Of a stretch of DNA of 64,000 nt, positions 15,001-26,339 are shown piece after piece (positions within the stretch are counted from its first letter, which is position 1; the number at the start of each line of letters is the position of its first letter). The translations under genes were made by a program, and so were the position numbers. Source of the DNA: Lepas anatifera (Eukaryota; Arthropoda; Thecostraca; Lepadidae); assembly GCA_034440635.1 (NCBI GenBank), contig JAOTON010002234.1, positions 1,155,001-1,219,000 on the forward strand, given 5' to 3'. The notes beneath the pieces are model-generated. The model worked only from the letters and a program-made list of their open reading frames with translations, made no database searches and was not told where the DNA came from.

Positions 15001-18000
15001 GAGTATACTATTTTTACTGTTTCACACGATACGCTATCACAACTGATTTCAGTTGGCACGGTAGCGTGATCCGTTCAGCAAAATGAACAAGATCGAGTGC
15101 GGAGATAACATCACATTGTGACATCTTCAATGACATACCAGTTTAAAAAAGCGAGCTCGATCTTCCTGCAGTCTGCGTTGTGTAAGCGTCTTCGCCTGCT
15201 GGAGCCTCTGATGCGGCCGCGCGGCGCGGGCCCGGTGGCTGCGGCCGGCGCGGGCTCTGTTTTCCCACGCCGGACGACTGACCAGCAGCGGGCGGCAGGC
15301 ACGGCTCAGGCCGACGGACGCCGTCCCCGCCACTGTGCGGCGCCACAACCTGCTGAGCCGATTAGAAAACGGCGGAAGCACCTCTAATTGCCAACAGGTT
15401 TCTCTATTGATTGAAAACCTCCCTGGCGCCACTAATCCCGTATTAAGCTGTTTCGGCTGTCAGGTAAATCTATCCTTGCGTGAAAGATCTGGCAATCTTG
15501 GTGAATGGGGTTTAGTTTACTGTTGGCTTACAGAAACACTACGCGGAATGTCCATTTAGAGGCACACTGACTTCCCAGCTGTGAGGCTGGGAGTCTGATC
15601 ACATATCCTGTGAAACTCCGATCAACGTCGAAATACCCTCCTCTTGTCTTCATTACAGTCATCCTCACCCTTGGAAGTGATGGCGACATTTCCTCAGGTT
15701 CCCCCAAAACATGAGCACTACTTTTCGATGGTATTGTTCCCACGTCCTCAGTAATCGTTGATGTATTTGTTAATGCAAGGGTCTTGCGTCGAAAAGACGA
15801 TGATGGTGCCTCGCCCTGCTTGAGACTTTACCGCTAGTGGCTTTCAGAAATCCACACGGCACACTATTTGATGTTACATTAAACGCAAACTGCCGGTATG
15901 AAAATTGTCGACTGTCCATTTCACTATTTCAACCAAGCACAACGTGCTTAAATTTTGCGAAACAACTCTTTCTCAAAACACCTTTACCTTCTGAGTGAAA
16001 CAAAGGCAGCCAACTAACTACACTAAGCAGTGTCATAAACAGCGTCATAATCAGCGGCTCACAGAAACACTACATTCAGCAGCGTCATAATCAGCGAAGA
16101 CGGCGCCGGGGTGGCCTAGGGGCTTCGTTGCCCGTCTTCGGATCGGATAGAATGGATTAACGTGGATTCAATCCCCACGGCGGGAAGCCTTCCGTGTCCG
16201 ATCTGACCCGGTGGAGAGCATCCTTAAATACCCACGCCAACACTCCCTGTAATTGGGCAAGTGTGCCTGTTGGGAGTCACCCTAATAACATAAGAATAAA
16301 ACAAAATATCAGGCTATGATCCCCGTTCTGATGGGCCTCGTGACTGATCCGGTTGGTAGCGGCGCAGTTGCCAGTTTCGACATCAGTATCCAGCGCCGCG
16401 GCTCCAGTACGACCGCTGCATGGTTAGCACTCACGCGCCGATGATCCGTCATCCCCCGGTGTCTTTTTCTCCCCCTGGAACCACCTACGACCGTCGGCCT
16501 CCGTTTGGTCCCACGTTTTTGGTCGCGGCCGTCACCCAGCCATCGGTTCTCGGCCGGCATGCTCCTCCATTTTTGTCGAGCTGTCGGAACCAGCCCAAGA
16601 CAGTGGTATTCAGTGCTTCGAAGCCCACGTCAGGTGTTCTTGCTCTGTCAGCTCCCTCCCCCCCCAACAAGCCCAGGTGCCGTTTTGAACTAATTCTATA
16701 CTGTCCAGGTCAGCTTTTTGCTAATTTCGGCCGGTCACTGAGTCACCCCCATCAACAGCTCAACCAGAGTACAAGTGTACATACACTGGGCATCAGCTGA
16801 ACGGGTTGGTTGAAACCTTCCAGTTACTATGTAAGCCGCCCTTCTCGGCACTACCTTGGACCGCTGAAGTGAAACGCCGCGTCTCCAGTTGTCATTCGTG
16901 CGGCGCGTGATTGTCAGCCGATAAGTTTTTAGATGGCGCCCTTGGGAGAGCCAGGTGACGTATGTGGTAGCGATGGTGCCACCGAGCTCGCACCTGACGG
17001 ATAGACGCCGCCCGACTCTCCGTCGCAGCGCCCAGCTATGCGACTGGGGCAGAGTGGGAGACCGTAGAGTCGAAGCTGTGTAGGCTCACGCGAGGAGAAT
17101 TGCATACTTTCGGGGAGCACGAGTATCACTCAAAGAAAAAAACACCCTAAATTTTTAAGCCACGCCTGACTATGGCTCGAAATAAAAGGCGGCGCACGTG
17201 CTAAGTTCATCTTAGACGAATGAATCCCAAACAAATTTCCAGTTCTGTGGACACATTTGCACGACGTTCCCTCCACTCCCACTCAGCAGTTTTCCTCGGT
17301 CGGTCCAAAAATAACACCGACAAACTTACTAATACTTCTACACTCCTGACAGTGTGATAGCAACGGGGACGGTCTGTGATTTTAGTTTAGTTTATTTGAT
17401 TCATCACCGACGGGCGAATAGAGCCCATTTAAGGATGGAGTCAATTGATAAAACACTGCAACATAGAAGGGAGCACAATAAGATAAGTGCCAACAACTAG
17501 TCATTCAATAAAAGCACTAAAGCACAATAATAACGCTCTATACGCTTTCTATACGCCTACAGAATACGCTATAACTCGCTTCCTAAAATCTCTGAAATTA
17601 GTATTCCATACGTCCATCTCTCTGTTGACATTTAAAAACAAGCTGCATACACGAGGGACTGTTACAAGTAGTCCTGATCTTACAGTGTTTGTCAGGACTA
17701 ACACAGTACACAGGACTAGCGCAAGAAACATCAAAAAGTACCCAGTTACGGAGCGCACAGGGAGGAGCCGCCAACGGAAATGATTCCAGAAGAAAGGATG
17801 ACTCGATTTTGTGATTGTGAATGATTCTAATGAACATGATGTCGTACTTGGTCGTACTGCAGTCTTCTCGCAGAGAGACGCAAAATTATTTGAATTATTC
17901 GCCACGAGGTTGGTTTAGGTAGGCAACTTCAGGGAAAGAGAAAATAAGCCAATTTCACTCGGTTTCAGCTCCAGAGGGTTTTGTTAACCTGCCACCCGTC

Positions 18001-20932
18001 CTGGCTCTTTCACCCATGACCGTTTGAAGGCGGAGGTTCACTTCTGAGCCCGCTACGATCACGGGGACCAATGTGATAGGAAGCAATAAGAAAGGTGGTG
18101 AAACCACCCTGCCGTCTTCTACTTTTGTATAAATGTTTAACCTCGTCTTGATCCAAGGAGTCGAATGATACGCGGCATGACCTCGGTTCAAGGTCTAATA
18201 AGAACTTTTCAAGGTTATCATGTGACCGCAGCGGTTGGTGCGTCGAAAACTCTTAAAGGTCATGTTTTCAAATCATTCGAATCCTTAGATCGTGCTGGTC
18301 ACTATATGAAACGTATCAAACGCGAATTTTAGTAAATCGAACGCAAAACGCTTGCATTTCAGTGATTGGACCTCAAAATGACTGTCAGAATCAAAATTGT
18401 CTTTCCAATAGCATTTTAATGATAGTATATTTTGAAACTTGATCCAGCTCTTCTTGGGGCCGAGTTACATGTTTTTTTCATCTAGGTTTAAGAGGTCAGA
18501 ATTGCCTCAGATGAGTTTAGCAATTACGTTATAGCTCGTCGACCTGACCTGGTCTAAAGAGGTATCATTAGATATCAGCCCTGATGGAGTCTGAAGAAAA
18601 TAGCACAATCAGTCCATTAGAAATATGGGACAGAGCAAACTGCCTTGGCACGATAAGGAATGGAATACTTTACTCCTTTTTTACGAGAAAGTGGGTGCCT
18701 TCGAGGAGTAACAAAGACAGCAAAAGAAAATTTTTCAGAGGTAACGTCAGCTTATTGCAGAGGTAACGGCTTTTAGCGGCAGGAACTTAACTGCACGCGT
18801 CCCGTGCTGACGAACTAAAATAATAAAAAAACATCTGATAAAGACAATATGGATTCCTGTTTCTTTTGCAGAGCGCGAGTACCGGTGCCTGGGCACGTGG
18901 CCGGAGGGCGACGTCATGTACACGTACACCCAGCGGCGAGACGTGCTCTCCTACGAGTGCTTCGCCGGCCGCGTCATGGCCGACGGTCGCGTCTACATCG
19001 GCGAGGCTGGCACCGACGAGAGCTGTCGGCGCCGCGTCGAGCCCACGCGCACCGGCATGCTCATCACCACGCTTGGTGAGGACATGAATGAGTGAAGTGA
19101 CTTTTCAGCTTTCTTCGTTTGGACATTTCGCTTGCTCCCTCGATACTTACAGATAAAAGCTCATTCAATATTAAAAAACTAATGCAGACTACTTTCTTTG
19201 CCTACGCATTTGTTACGGGAATTCGGCCGCCAAAATAGTGAAATACCCAGAGATATGCGCCACTAACAAATTATTGAAACCACTACCGCTAATTCCCCTA
19301 ATCGGCTAGAGGAAATCACTCTCGCTAGTAGTTACTAGTAGTTACTTCTCAAAAATTACGGCAACGCTACTCCGTTCTGCTATCGTGCTGCTAAGGCGGT
19401 TTTTCATGTTTTTGTTTTTAACCAATTTCAAGCAAAAATACTACCTATATGTATAGTACACACGCAATTTGCGGTTTTACTGTGTAAAAAAGCATAAACA
19501 TGCCCCCACTGCCCTCCTCCTCATCTTTTGCAAAAGACCACGTACGGCCACTCGGTGTATCGCCTTTATAGGGGATTCCTGGCAATAAGTAATTGACTTC
19601 CACCGCGTTCATGCAGGCCGCTGCTTTTTAACACGCGTTTAAGTATGATACTGTCAGAATAAAGTACAGATGCAAGTTACGGCGCAGACGATACGCGAAT
19701 TTCGTCTTCGACTCCTTTCCTCCAAATCCTTGTATACTCACTAAAGCATCTATGTCTAACCAAACACAGGCGGATCGATTTGTCCCTCAACGCGGTTTCC
19801 CGCGTCTGGCAGCCTCCCCTGTAAGCCAGTGCCGGGGTCAGTGCCGCCTTGGTGGAGGCCCGAGTTCTTCATACACTAACGTTGTGTGCGGCTCGACAGC
19901 GGCCTGCTACAGCAGCCTCAGCAGCACTGGCGCCCCCGACTCCAGTACAGAGGAGGCGGTCACTGCGCGGCCACTGCCGCCGCACCCCACCAGACGCGGG
20001 GACACACCAGTCGCCACAGCACGCACCACCACCTCGCCATGGAAACCCATCACAGGTGAGACATGCACCACCACCTCACCATGGAAACCCATCACAGGCG
20101 AGGCACAGTACCACCTCACCATGGAAACCCATCACAGGCGAGGCACAGTACCACCTCACCATGGAAACCCATCACAGGTGAGACATGCACCACCACCTCA
20201 CCATGGAAACCCATCACAGGCGAGGCACAGTACCACCTCACCATGGAAACCCATCACAGGCGAGGCACAGTACCACCTCACCATGGAAACCCATCACAGG
20301 CGAGGCACAGTACCACCTCACCATGGAAACCCATCACAGGCGAGGCACAGTACCACTTCACCATGGAAACCCATCACAGGTGAGACATGCACCACCACCT
20401 CACCATGGAAACCCATCACAGGTGAGACATGCACCACCACCTCACCATGGGAAACCCATCACAGGTGAGGCGCACCACGGAATAAAAAAGCAAGACATTC
20501 ACGGCCGAACTTCGTTTGCGAATATCCTCTGATCAGCCCTGATATAGTTTACTGTAAAAATTTCAGGAAGAGGGATCAATGAAGTTACTAAACTATCGCC
20601 GCGATACAGATACAAAATCCGTCAATTTCATTGGAAACCCTAACAGCTCGGTTATCACCACCATTCATACATTTTCTAGCCTGAGTGTTTCCAGCCGTGT
20701 TAGAATATAATACAGTAGATATTGGCAATGGTTAATAATTCATCCGCTAGTCTACTATCTCGAAGCCTGTAAGGGCAAAATGAATAGGCTGTCTGAGACC
20801 CATTGGCTAACCTCGCATCTATCCGCCATTACAGGCCGCCCTGGACAGCAGAGCCTCACTGTGCGATCTTCTGCACAATCAGCCCTTCTCGTCTCCATGG
20901 CAACGCTCCTGTTGGCGGGACACCTATTGTGA
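1..20932 (+). CDS. Cysteine-rich secreted/surface protein (DUF7042-7045-like), 3' part of gene
   Basis: Function unknown. Exons reconstructed by splice sites and phase: ..-50, 1157-1473, 3273-3340, 6198-6278, 14793-14960, 18872-19075, a probable exon 19900-20055, and the terminal exon 20835-20932 (TGA). Every phase joins cleanly; the 1473/3273 junction creates a Cys (TG+C). The protein has repeated Cys/Trp modules: CALPDWAQGQW, then YNCIWLKRRGDNVMEFQ, CEDHQFLETEWITEG, ACPVAGEYEG, and YRCLGTW followed by SYECFAGR. This spacing resembles the uncharacterised arthropod extracellular family carrying domains DUF7042, 7043, 7044 and 7045 (from memory, not searched). The probable exon 19900-20055 is Ser/Thr/Pro-rich and mucin-like. 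The last exon ends in a hydrophobic stretch (SALLVSMATLLLAGHLL), which would suit a GPI signal. The signal peptide and first exons lie left of the window. Exons 1157-20932 span about 20 kb because of repeat-laden introns. Least certain parts: exon 19900-20055 and the domain names. Confidence 0.82.
4510..4729. mobile_element. Short inverted-repeat element (MITE) with 5-bp target duplication
   Basis: A GC-rich 220-bp block in an otherwise AT-rich intron of the first gene. It starts with cataggcggatc and ends with the exact reverse complement gatccgcctatg (12-bp terminal inverted repeats). It is flanked by gcaca on both sides (4505-4509 and 4730-4734), which looks like a 5-bp target-site duplication. 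It holds no coding sequence. Related GC-rich fragments appear near 7040-7290 and 11990-12060, where the ataggcgg motif or similar gggggcgcc runs recur. Confidence 0.75.
8305..8935. repeat. Left arm of a long inverted repeat
   Basis: This stretch reappears in reverse complement at 10745-11305 with scattered mismatches and small indels. Matching landmarks include gacaccacca, the block around aagttttgtatatcattgaa, agacacctcaaaaatgtttc and attaacacgcgcccaccc. The arm lies in the 8.5-kb intron between exons 6198-6278 and 14793-14960. The boundary of about 8305 is where I lose the match. Confidence 0.75.
9050..9546 (+). repeat. tRNA-derived SINE-like repeat, tandem/dimeric
   Basis: The segment from 9252 begins gccccggtagctcagttggt, an RNA polymerase III A-box as in tRNA, with a B-box-like gggatcggttcc about 80 bases on. 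The body (gtgagagggtgacctgagcg ... ttgctcgttcggatggtggg ... ttgatgactttagtgag, 9399-9546) is duplicated upstream at 9070-9224 with mismatches. It does not fold as a functional tRNA as far as I can tell, so I call it a SINE dimer with the first head truncated. Confidence 0.6.
10745..11305. repeat. Right arm of the long inverted repeat
   Basis: Reverse-complement partner of 8305-8935. The inner end reads ggtggggcgtgttattgtca, the complement of the inner end of the left arm with small changes. The two arms enclose about 1.8 kb of non-coding sequence containing tRNA-derived repeats. A fold-back transposon or two opposed copies of one repeat family would both explain it. Confidence 0.75.
11588..11720 (+). 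repeat. Dispersed repeat end (copy 1)
   Basis: Shares an ordered block with 12776-12895: a (c)accgtttcaatttttccgtat type start, then ccggttncngatatcgta, a ggtccgatcggaccccag-like segment and a G-rich tail. The same order is also recognisable near 60440-60500. It is probably the end of a mobile element family; no coding sequence was seen. Confidence 0.5.
12776..12895 (+). repeat. Dispersed repeat end (copy 2)
   Basis: Second copy of the repeat at 11588-11720: caccatttcaatttttccgt, then ctccggttcctgatatcgta, then ctgattggacccccaggaag. It lies in the same intron of the first gene, about 1.2 kb from copy 1 and in the same orientation. Confidence 0.5.
16104..16304 (+). repeat. tRNA-derived SINE
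   Basis: Begins gccggggtggcctaggggct (A-box-like) with the B-box-like ggattcaatccccacggcg about 60 bases later, then a unique body and an A-rich tail (aacataagaataaaac). This is the layout of a tRNA-headed SINE. It lies in the intron between exons 14793-14960 and 18872-19075. No functional tRNA is claimed. Confidence 0.65.
20030..20475 (+). repeat. Minisatellite anchored on a probable 5' splice site
   Basis: Eleven tandem units of about 40-42 bp built around catggaaacccatcacagg. The first unit ends the probable exon 19900-20055 at cacag|gtgagac. Five units keep a consensus donor (cacag|gtgag) and six have cacag|gcgag. Reading frames run through several units, giving spurious His/Pro-rich ORFs. 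Confidence 0.9.
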
Positions 20933-22785
20933 TGTGGTTGGTCAAAGTCTGGTTCTCATGCATTATTTGAAATAGTTGGTAATGAAACGGTCTTGAAAAG
21001 ACTTGACCAGAGCTGATTTTGTTTGCAGAATGCATTAATAGTACACAGGCGTCATACGCCACTGTGGGCGATCTGGTTTAGGCGTGGCTCGGCGGGACGC
21101 CGCGCGGTTGAAGTTCAGCTGTGATATATATGTGTGTGACGAGGTGCCCGGGGTGTCGTGAGAGCTCAGTGAGGCATTGCCGCACTGCCGGGTCCGGGGG
21201 TGGTGTGTTAGCCTCCGAGAGGCGGCCCATCGGCCATCGCTGACGGCGGCCTCGGTGTGAGATATGCGTGTTTATGGCCGACGTCGCGCGCTGTTCTGGG
21301 ATGCGGTGTGTGACACACAGTGACAGAGAGTTGGGCCGCTATCGTCGGCGCCAGGCTCTGCCACAGAAGACCAAGCACTGATCCGTTATCAGCGTATGTG
21401 GGTGATCACGTATGTAGGTGCGTATGAGTGATGGTGTGAAAAGGGGAACACCGAATCAGCGCCTCCTGAATGCACGGTGCGGCCGCGGTCGGGCGTGTGA
21501 ACGAAGTCAGAAATGTGTCGAAGGGAAATAGTGTGTGCCTCTGTCATATATCACTGAGCTCAGAAGCGATAATGGCGGTCGATTGTCTGACAGTCAGACA
21601 ATGGGCTTCGCATATGTGCATACTGAGATGCAAATATACGTATTGGCTGCGAAAAGCAGCATATTGCCGAAACTGGCAGTTACTTTGTAGGTACATCGTC
21701 GGCAAAAACAAACCACGGCTTTCAAAAACATTAACGTACCATGTGAAACCTTTATCATTTGTTGTTTTACTGTGTTCCAGTCTCGATTCATTTCTCACGC
21801 TCGGGTGAGTCGGTCTGGCGGACTGCACAATAACCGGTGCGACTGCCGGTGGTTGGACGGGGACACCGTCGCCGCCAGCGCCGGCCCGGTCGTGGGAGGT
21901 GGCTGGGTGACGGCTGCCAGGCCTGGCTTTTTGTTCGGTGACGGACGAGCTGCCCGGCCCGGCGGAGACGTGGTGTCGTGGCGCCAAAAAAGCGCGCCAG
22001 TCGCGACAGACGGCGGCCGGCGCTCTCACGGCACGCACGCACGCACGCGGGCGGGGCCGCGCCAGAGCCTGTCGCAGCGGTTGCAACCAACCGACATGAC
22101 GCGGAGGAATAATGGGGGAGAACGGTCACTCGGTAACCACGGGGTACTTACTACGCTTCAGGAGGCTTACATAGCGGTTTAGGACACGGCGAATGGAAAA
22201 CCATGGCACGAAGCGGCGTCGTCATTCCTAAGCAATGTGCTTCGTGGGTTTCGAATTTTGGGGGGTTTATAGGGCGCTTCAGCTGCCATGGCTATATAGC
22301 ATAAGGGGGGTTCTAAATGTTTGCCATTTATATCACCGAGGCTTATCTCTGATTAATTGCACTCATTTATCCTTTATGCATCACCATGTTGAAACAGTCA
22401 CGCGAATTGAGGAGGCAAAGGCGAGACGGTGATCGCCAAAATACATATAACACAGGTTCACAAATTTTTCAACATATTCAAACGCCGTTCACAAGGCTTA
22501 TATTATATTCAACCACTTGGACGAATGATGAGATGATACAAAAATCAAGACAACAGGCTCCTCACACAACAACAAAAGCTGACCCTATGATCATCAATCA
22601 ACCCAAAAAATATGCAACAACCAAACAGATTCTTGCTCCCCTATTCTCAGATGAAATATAAATTTCCCCAATGAATGAGAATGTGCTCCACTCGAACGCC
22701 GCCGAGGTCAGGTGGCAGCACCAGGTTTGGTTCAGTCACAGAGGGCAGCAGCGGTTGTTGGTGGAGGAGCGGGCGGACCTAACAG
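20933..22785. other. Intergenic region with CpG-rich block
   Basis: Lies between the convergent 3' ends of the first gene and POLR2E. About 21080-22110 is markedly GC- and CpG-rich (for example cgcacgcacgcacgcgggcg near 22030) and has open frames on both strands without family motifs I recognise. It could be an unrelated promoter or non-coding exon. The rest (22110-22785) is AT-rich with no visible gene. Confidence 0.45.
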
Positions 22786-25607
22786 TCAGCAGACCAGCCG
22801 GTATGAGACGTATCGTCCAGCCGTCTCCGAACGCCGGATGATCTTGGTAACCTGGAAACATCAGTCGACCGTGGCACCTACTGACACCCTGAGTCCTTGG
22901 CAACCGAAACAATTTCCTACAAATTGGAATACACTGAGTTCTGTTCATGGTCGATTTCACTGCCACTAGCAAGATTCACACCATTGAGCAATTTATAATA
23001 CGACTGAAATATAAAGATGTACAAACAACACCGTACCTGTGTTTACAACAATGGGCATCACAAAATTGTTTAAGCCGCTACTTCCGCTATCTTAGCTACC
23101 TGAAACCGATACCGCTACCATTTCTTGGCGAAACCGCCACCTACAGCTTTAATGCTGCTGCTTTTTTAATAAAACGCTAATAAAGCGCCAGAAAATATTC
23201 TTACCGTTCTTGTATATAAAATTCATGGAAAACTAGTGCTAATCTGAATACTATATATCATGCTGTCCCATCATGTATTACAAGAACCTTTACGTTCGTA
23301 AGTACAAGAGTACCAGGCAGCTCACCAGTCCACGATGGAGTCCAAAGTACAAGAGTACCAGGCAGCTCAAAAGTCCACGATGGAGTCCAAAGTACAAGAG
23401 TAGCAGGCAGCTCACCTGTCCACGATGGAGTCCAAAGTACAAGAGTACCAGGCAGCTCACCTGCCCGCTGCTCAGCCAGAAGTACAAGAGTACCAGGCAG
23501 CTCACCTGTCCGCGGCGCAGTCCGAAGTACCTAGCCACCGGATCTCCGCTCTGGATGCGCGGCAGCTGGTTCTCCTTGAGCCGGTACCGGGTGAGCAGCT
23601 CCACCTTCTCCTCGTTGGTGAGCACCACGTGCTCCGGCACCAGGTCGTGCTCCGTCAGGTTGATCAGTAGCTCAGACTCCATGAACTGCTCCAGAATGTA
23701 CTTGGGCGCCATGTCCACCAGCGACTGGTGGTAGATAAAAAGCGGAACAGGCGGTAAGCTTCCTACCCTGTTTACTAACTGCTCCTACACACACTCTTCC
23801 ATTCACTGATTCGTTCATCATTACCGTAAGTTATCATTGCATCCTTTATTCATTGGCTCAATCAGTCATCGGGCCATACAACCGTTCATCAGCTAATCCA
23901 GCCTCCAATTGTTATACTCATTCATTTCCTGATTCCTGTAATCACTCGCCTGTTCAATCACACACCTGATCATTCCACGATTCACAAGTAAATGATCACT
24001 TCATCTGACAATTAAAATATTCATTAAATCATCCTTCCATCACTTCATTCAACCATTAAAAATTGCTTTCAATCATTCACCTGGCTTCATCACACCGTTC
24101 AATGAAAACTTCCTGGCGAGGAATCGGCCTGATGTTGTCTGACAGGGGGGTGCGTACCTGTTTAGCGGAGGGAGTCATGCCGGCCTGAACGACGATGATG
24201 GCGCGGGAGATGTTCTCCTGCTGCATCCGCTGGCAGTACGTCTTGATTGTCTTGATGCCGATCTTGGCATCATCCGGGAAAAAGACGAACATCTGATCTG
24301 CGATCAACACAACGCGGTTTTAAAGATAACACACTGGATGAGCCGATCTAAACAGATCGGGAGGTTCAGAACTTAAAGCCAAAAATACAATCGTTTTAAG
24401 CTGGCAGGCTTTAGTAAGGTAACAATGTCAAAAAAGCCGGATGATCAAAACTGGTAATTAGCAGAAGCTTCGTTTTTTTTTATTCACAAATAATAGCTTC
24501 AAGAAATCACTTCCTCCTCGCACCTAAGCCACGTGCAAATTTCCAGCCAACGGAATAGATTTGTCAGACCATCTTCATGACATCTCACTTGTAGGAGGCA
24601 TAAGCGGGTTGAGCCCGCAAATCTCAATATTAAAACAGTCACAACACTTCAAGATTAGCATGCTATCTGCAGTTTACGAGATACTGACCAGTGGGGTCGT
24701 CGGTATGGGCCACCAGAATAATGAGATCACTGCGCGCAGGTCTCCGCTCACTGCGGAGTGACACCCATACCGTCAGCGTACAGAGAAATGGCACTGTCCA
24801 TGGGCAGACGGACACTAGCGGGACGAGCAATTATCTACAACTCAAATTCAGTACCCACTTTTGGGTGGATCAAATGGGTAAAACATTCGGCTTTCTACAA
24901 AAAACACAGGTATGCCGTGCATATAAACAACTATAAATTACTACACATTAACAAATATTCATATTGTGGTCCAATTTCTCATCAGAAGAATCTGCCTTTA
25001 AAATTAAACACTAACGTTCAGAGACCACATGGCACACAATGTGTTGATACCATGGTTTACAGGCTGTTATGCTCCTCACCTGGGTTTGTCGCCGAACTGC
25101 TCTTTGAATTGTTCTAGGGTCTGATCCAACTCATCTTGGGTAACTAAGTAGCCACGGTCGTGGCACAGCTGGAAGACGAGAAATGACACGGTAAAACAGA
25201 GAAGGCAGACAATAGGGGAAGCCAAGTCTACTGGGGAAATAAGCATATCCAATGACGAATTGTGTGATTGCTGAATTTTACTAAAACGTATACCGATTCA
25301 AACTCAAATAGCAGGTTTACTACATTAAATAGTTCTCACAACATGCTTATGTTGGTATAGGTAAATTCTAAAAAAATAGTTTTATGTGCATCATGGTCAA
25401 ATAATATGCAATGATCATTTCAACACCCCATTGTAAAGTTCATGAAACGTTTCAATCCTCACTAAATAGCTTCAAACTACTGCAACAACAATTGCAATGA
25501 TCAGTAACGGAATTTCCTTCAGTCACAGCCTTACTCTGCCAATTGCATACCTGCATCACAGTTTTCCGACATTTCCACAGCTTGTAAGTCTCGGCCTCAT
25601 CATCCAT
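22786..25607 (-). CDS. POLR2E: DNA-directed RNA polymerases I, II and III subunit RPABC1 (RPB5)
   Basis: Shared subunit of the three nuclear RNA polymerases; in the family it forms part of the lower jaw near downstream DNA. Six exons on the minus strand: 25551-25607, 25080-25168, 24689-24750, 24158-24297, 23506-23724, 22786-22851. They total 633 nt, giving 210 aa plus stop, the same length as human RPB5. The start is [17 protein letters not shown]. Recognisable family motifs are [78 protein letters not shown] and, in the last exon, [18 protein letters not shown]. The C-terminal part (about residues 137-210) is the archaeal RpoH-like domain. All phases agree and no internal stop was seen. Oddity: the donor of exon 5 (23506) is followed by five tandem copies of its own exon/intron junction (see array 23301-23530). 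It converges with the upstream plus-strand gene and diverges from NDUFA9. The ATG at 25607 fits the family N-terminus. Confidence 0.97.
23301..23530 (-). repeat. Minisatellite copied from the POLR2E exon 5 donor
   Basis: Five units of 45 bp. Read on the minus strand, each has the form tactttggactccatcgtgg acag|gtgagctgcctggtactctt. The authentic exon end is gcggacag|gtgagc at 23506. Units 2 and 3 keep a CAG|GTGAGC donor, one has CTG|GTGAGC and one has lost the GT. The unit is 15 codons and stays open, encoding variants of [15 protein letters not shown]. Confidence 0.93.
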
Positions 25608-26267
25608 GACAGAATGTCACCTGAAACAGAAAACACATATCTCACTGACACACAGTGACAAAATCAGGATGCCGGTGAAAGAAGCAGTTTACCTCACCCG
25701 TGGGCGCCTTTTATGCCGTTTGAGGGGTACCTTCATGGCAAATATTTTTTTTTTTTTGGAGGTGAGAATTACCAGAAGTCTTACCAGAAGGCCTCAGAAC
25801 ACATTATGCCCACTGTCTTGATATGGGTGGCCAAACAGTCAAATGGAAGTTTGAGGCTGATAGTGGATGGGCATAAAAAATTAAGAACACCAGAAAAAGA
25901 GTATCTTTGTCTGAGCAGTATGAGGAAACTTGCAGTGCAGTTCTTATATTTTTGTGGGCACCCAGCATCCAAAGAAATCGGCACCAAAGCTACTGATAAG
26001 CATGCAAGTTACTGAACTGAAATATTTTGATCAATGATACAGCATCAGAATAAGCAGGTTTCACTCTCTCTGTTCCACTGAAAATCGTCGATCAATTCTT
26101 TATGCTTCAAAACTTTATGGGACCCACACATATCATGTGTTCAACAGGGTACAACTGTATATTGTAGTACCACAGTATGGGCATTGCTGCTTGGGTTTTA
26201 GGATTGTACCAAAGGCATTGCAAAATCAAACTGAATTTGAAAGTGCACAAAATGTATTTTAAGTTTT

Positions 26268-26339
26268 CTCAACATGCTCTACAAAACTGCCATCTCTCAG
26301 TTAAGAACTTATCATAAAAGAGGGACAATCCCTTTAATA
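26268..26339. repeat. Dispersed repeat, copy 1
   Basis: The stretch ctcaacatgctctacaaaac followed by tgccatctctcagttaagaa and aagagggacaatccctttaa recurs at 34611-34676 with about a fifth of positions changed. It is non-coding in both places and is probably the end of a mobile element. Confidence 0.65.

Noticed and set aside
15110..15432. Overlapping GC-rich frames on both strands
   Set aside because: Equally open on both strands, located in an intron of the first gene, no motif; probably compositional.
17549..17905. 118-aa minus-strand frame, possible membrane protein or LINE 3' fragment
   Set aside because: No family motif, no splice partners, and an equally protein-like plus-strand frame overlaps it.
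19752..20468. A 238-aa open frame with His/Pro/Thr repeats as a stand-alone gene
   Set aside because: Most of it is the minisatellite read through; only 19900-20055 has matching splice sites and phase with the neighbouring gene.
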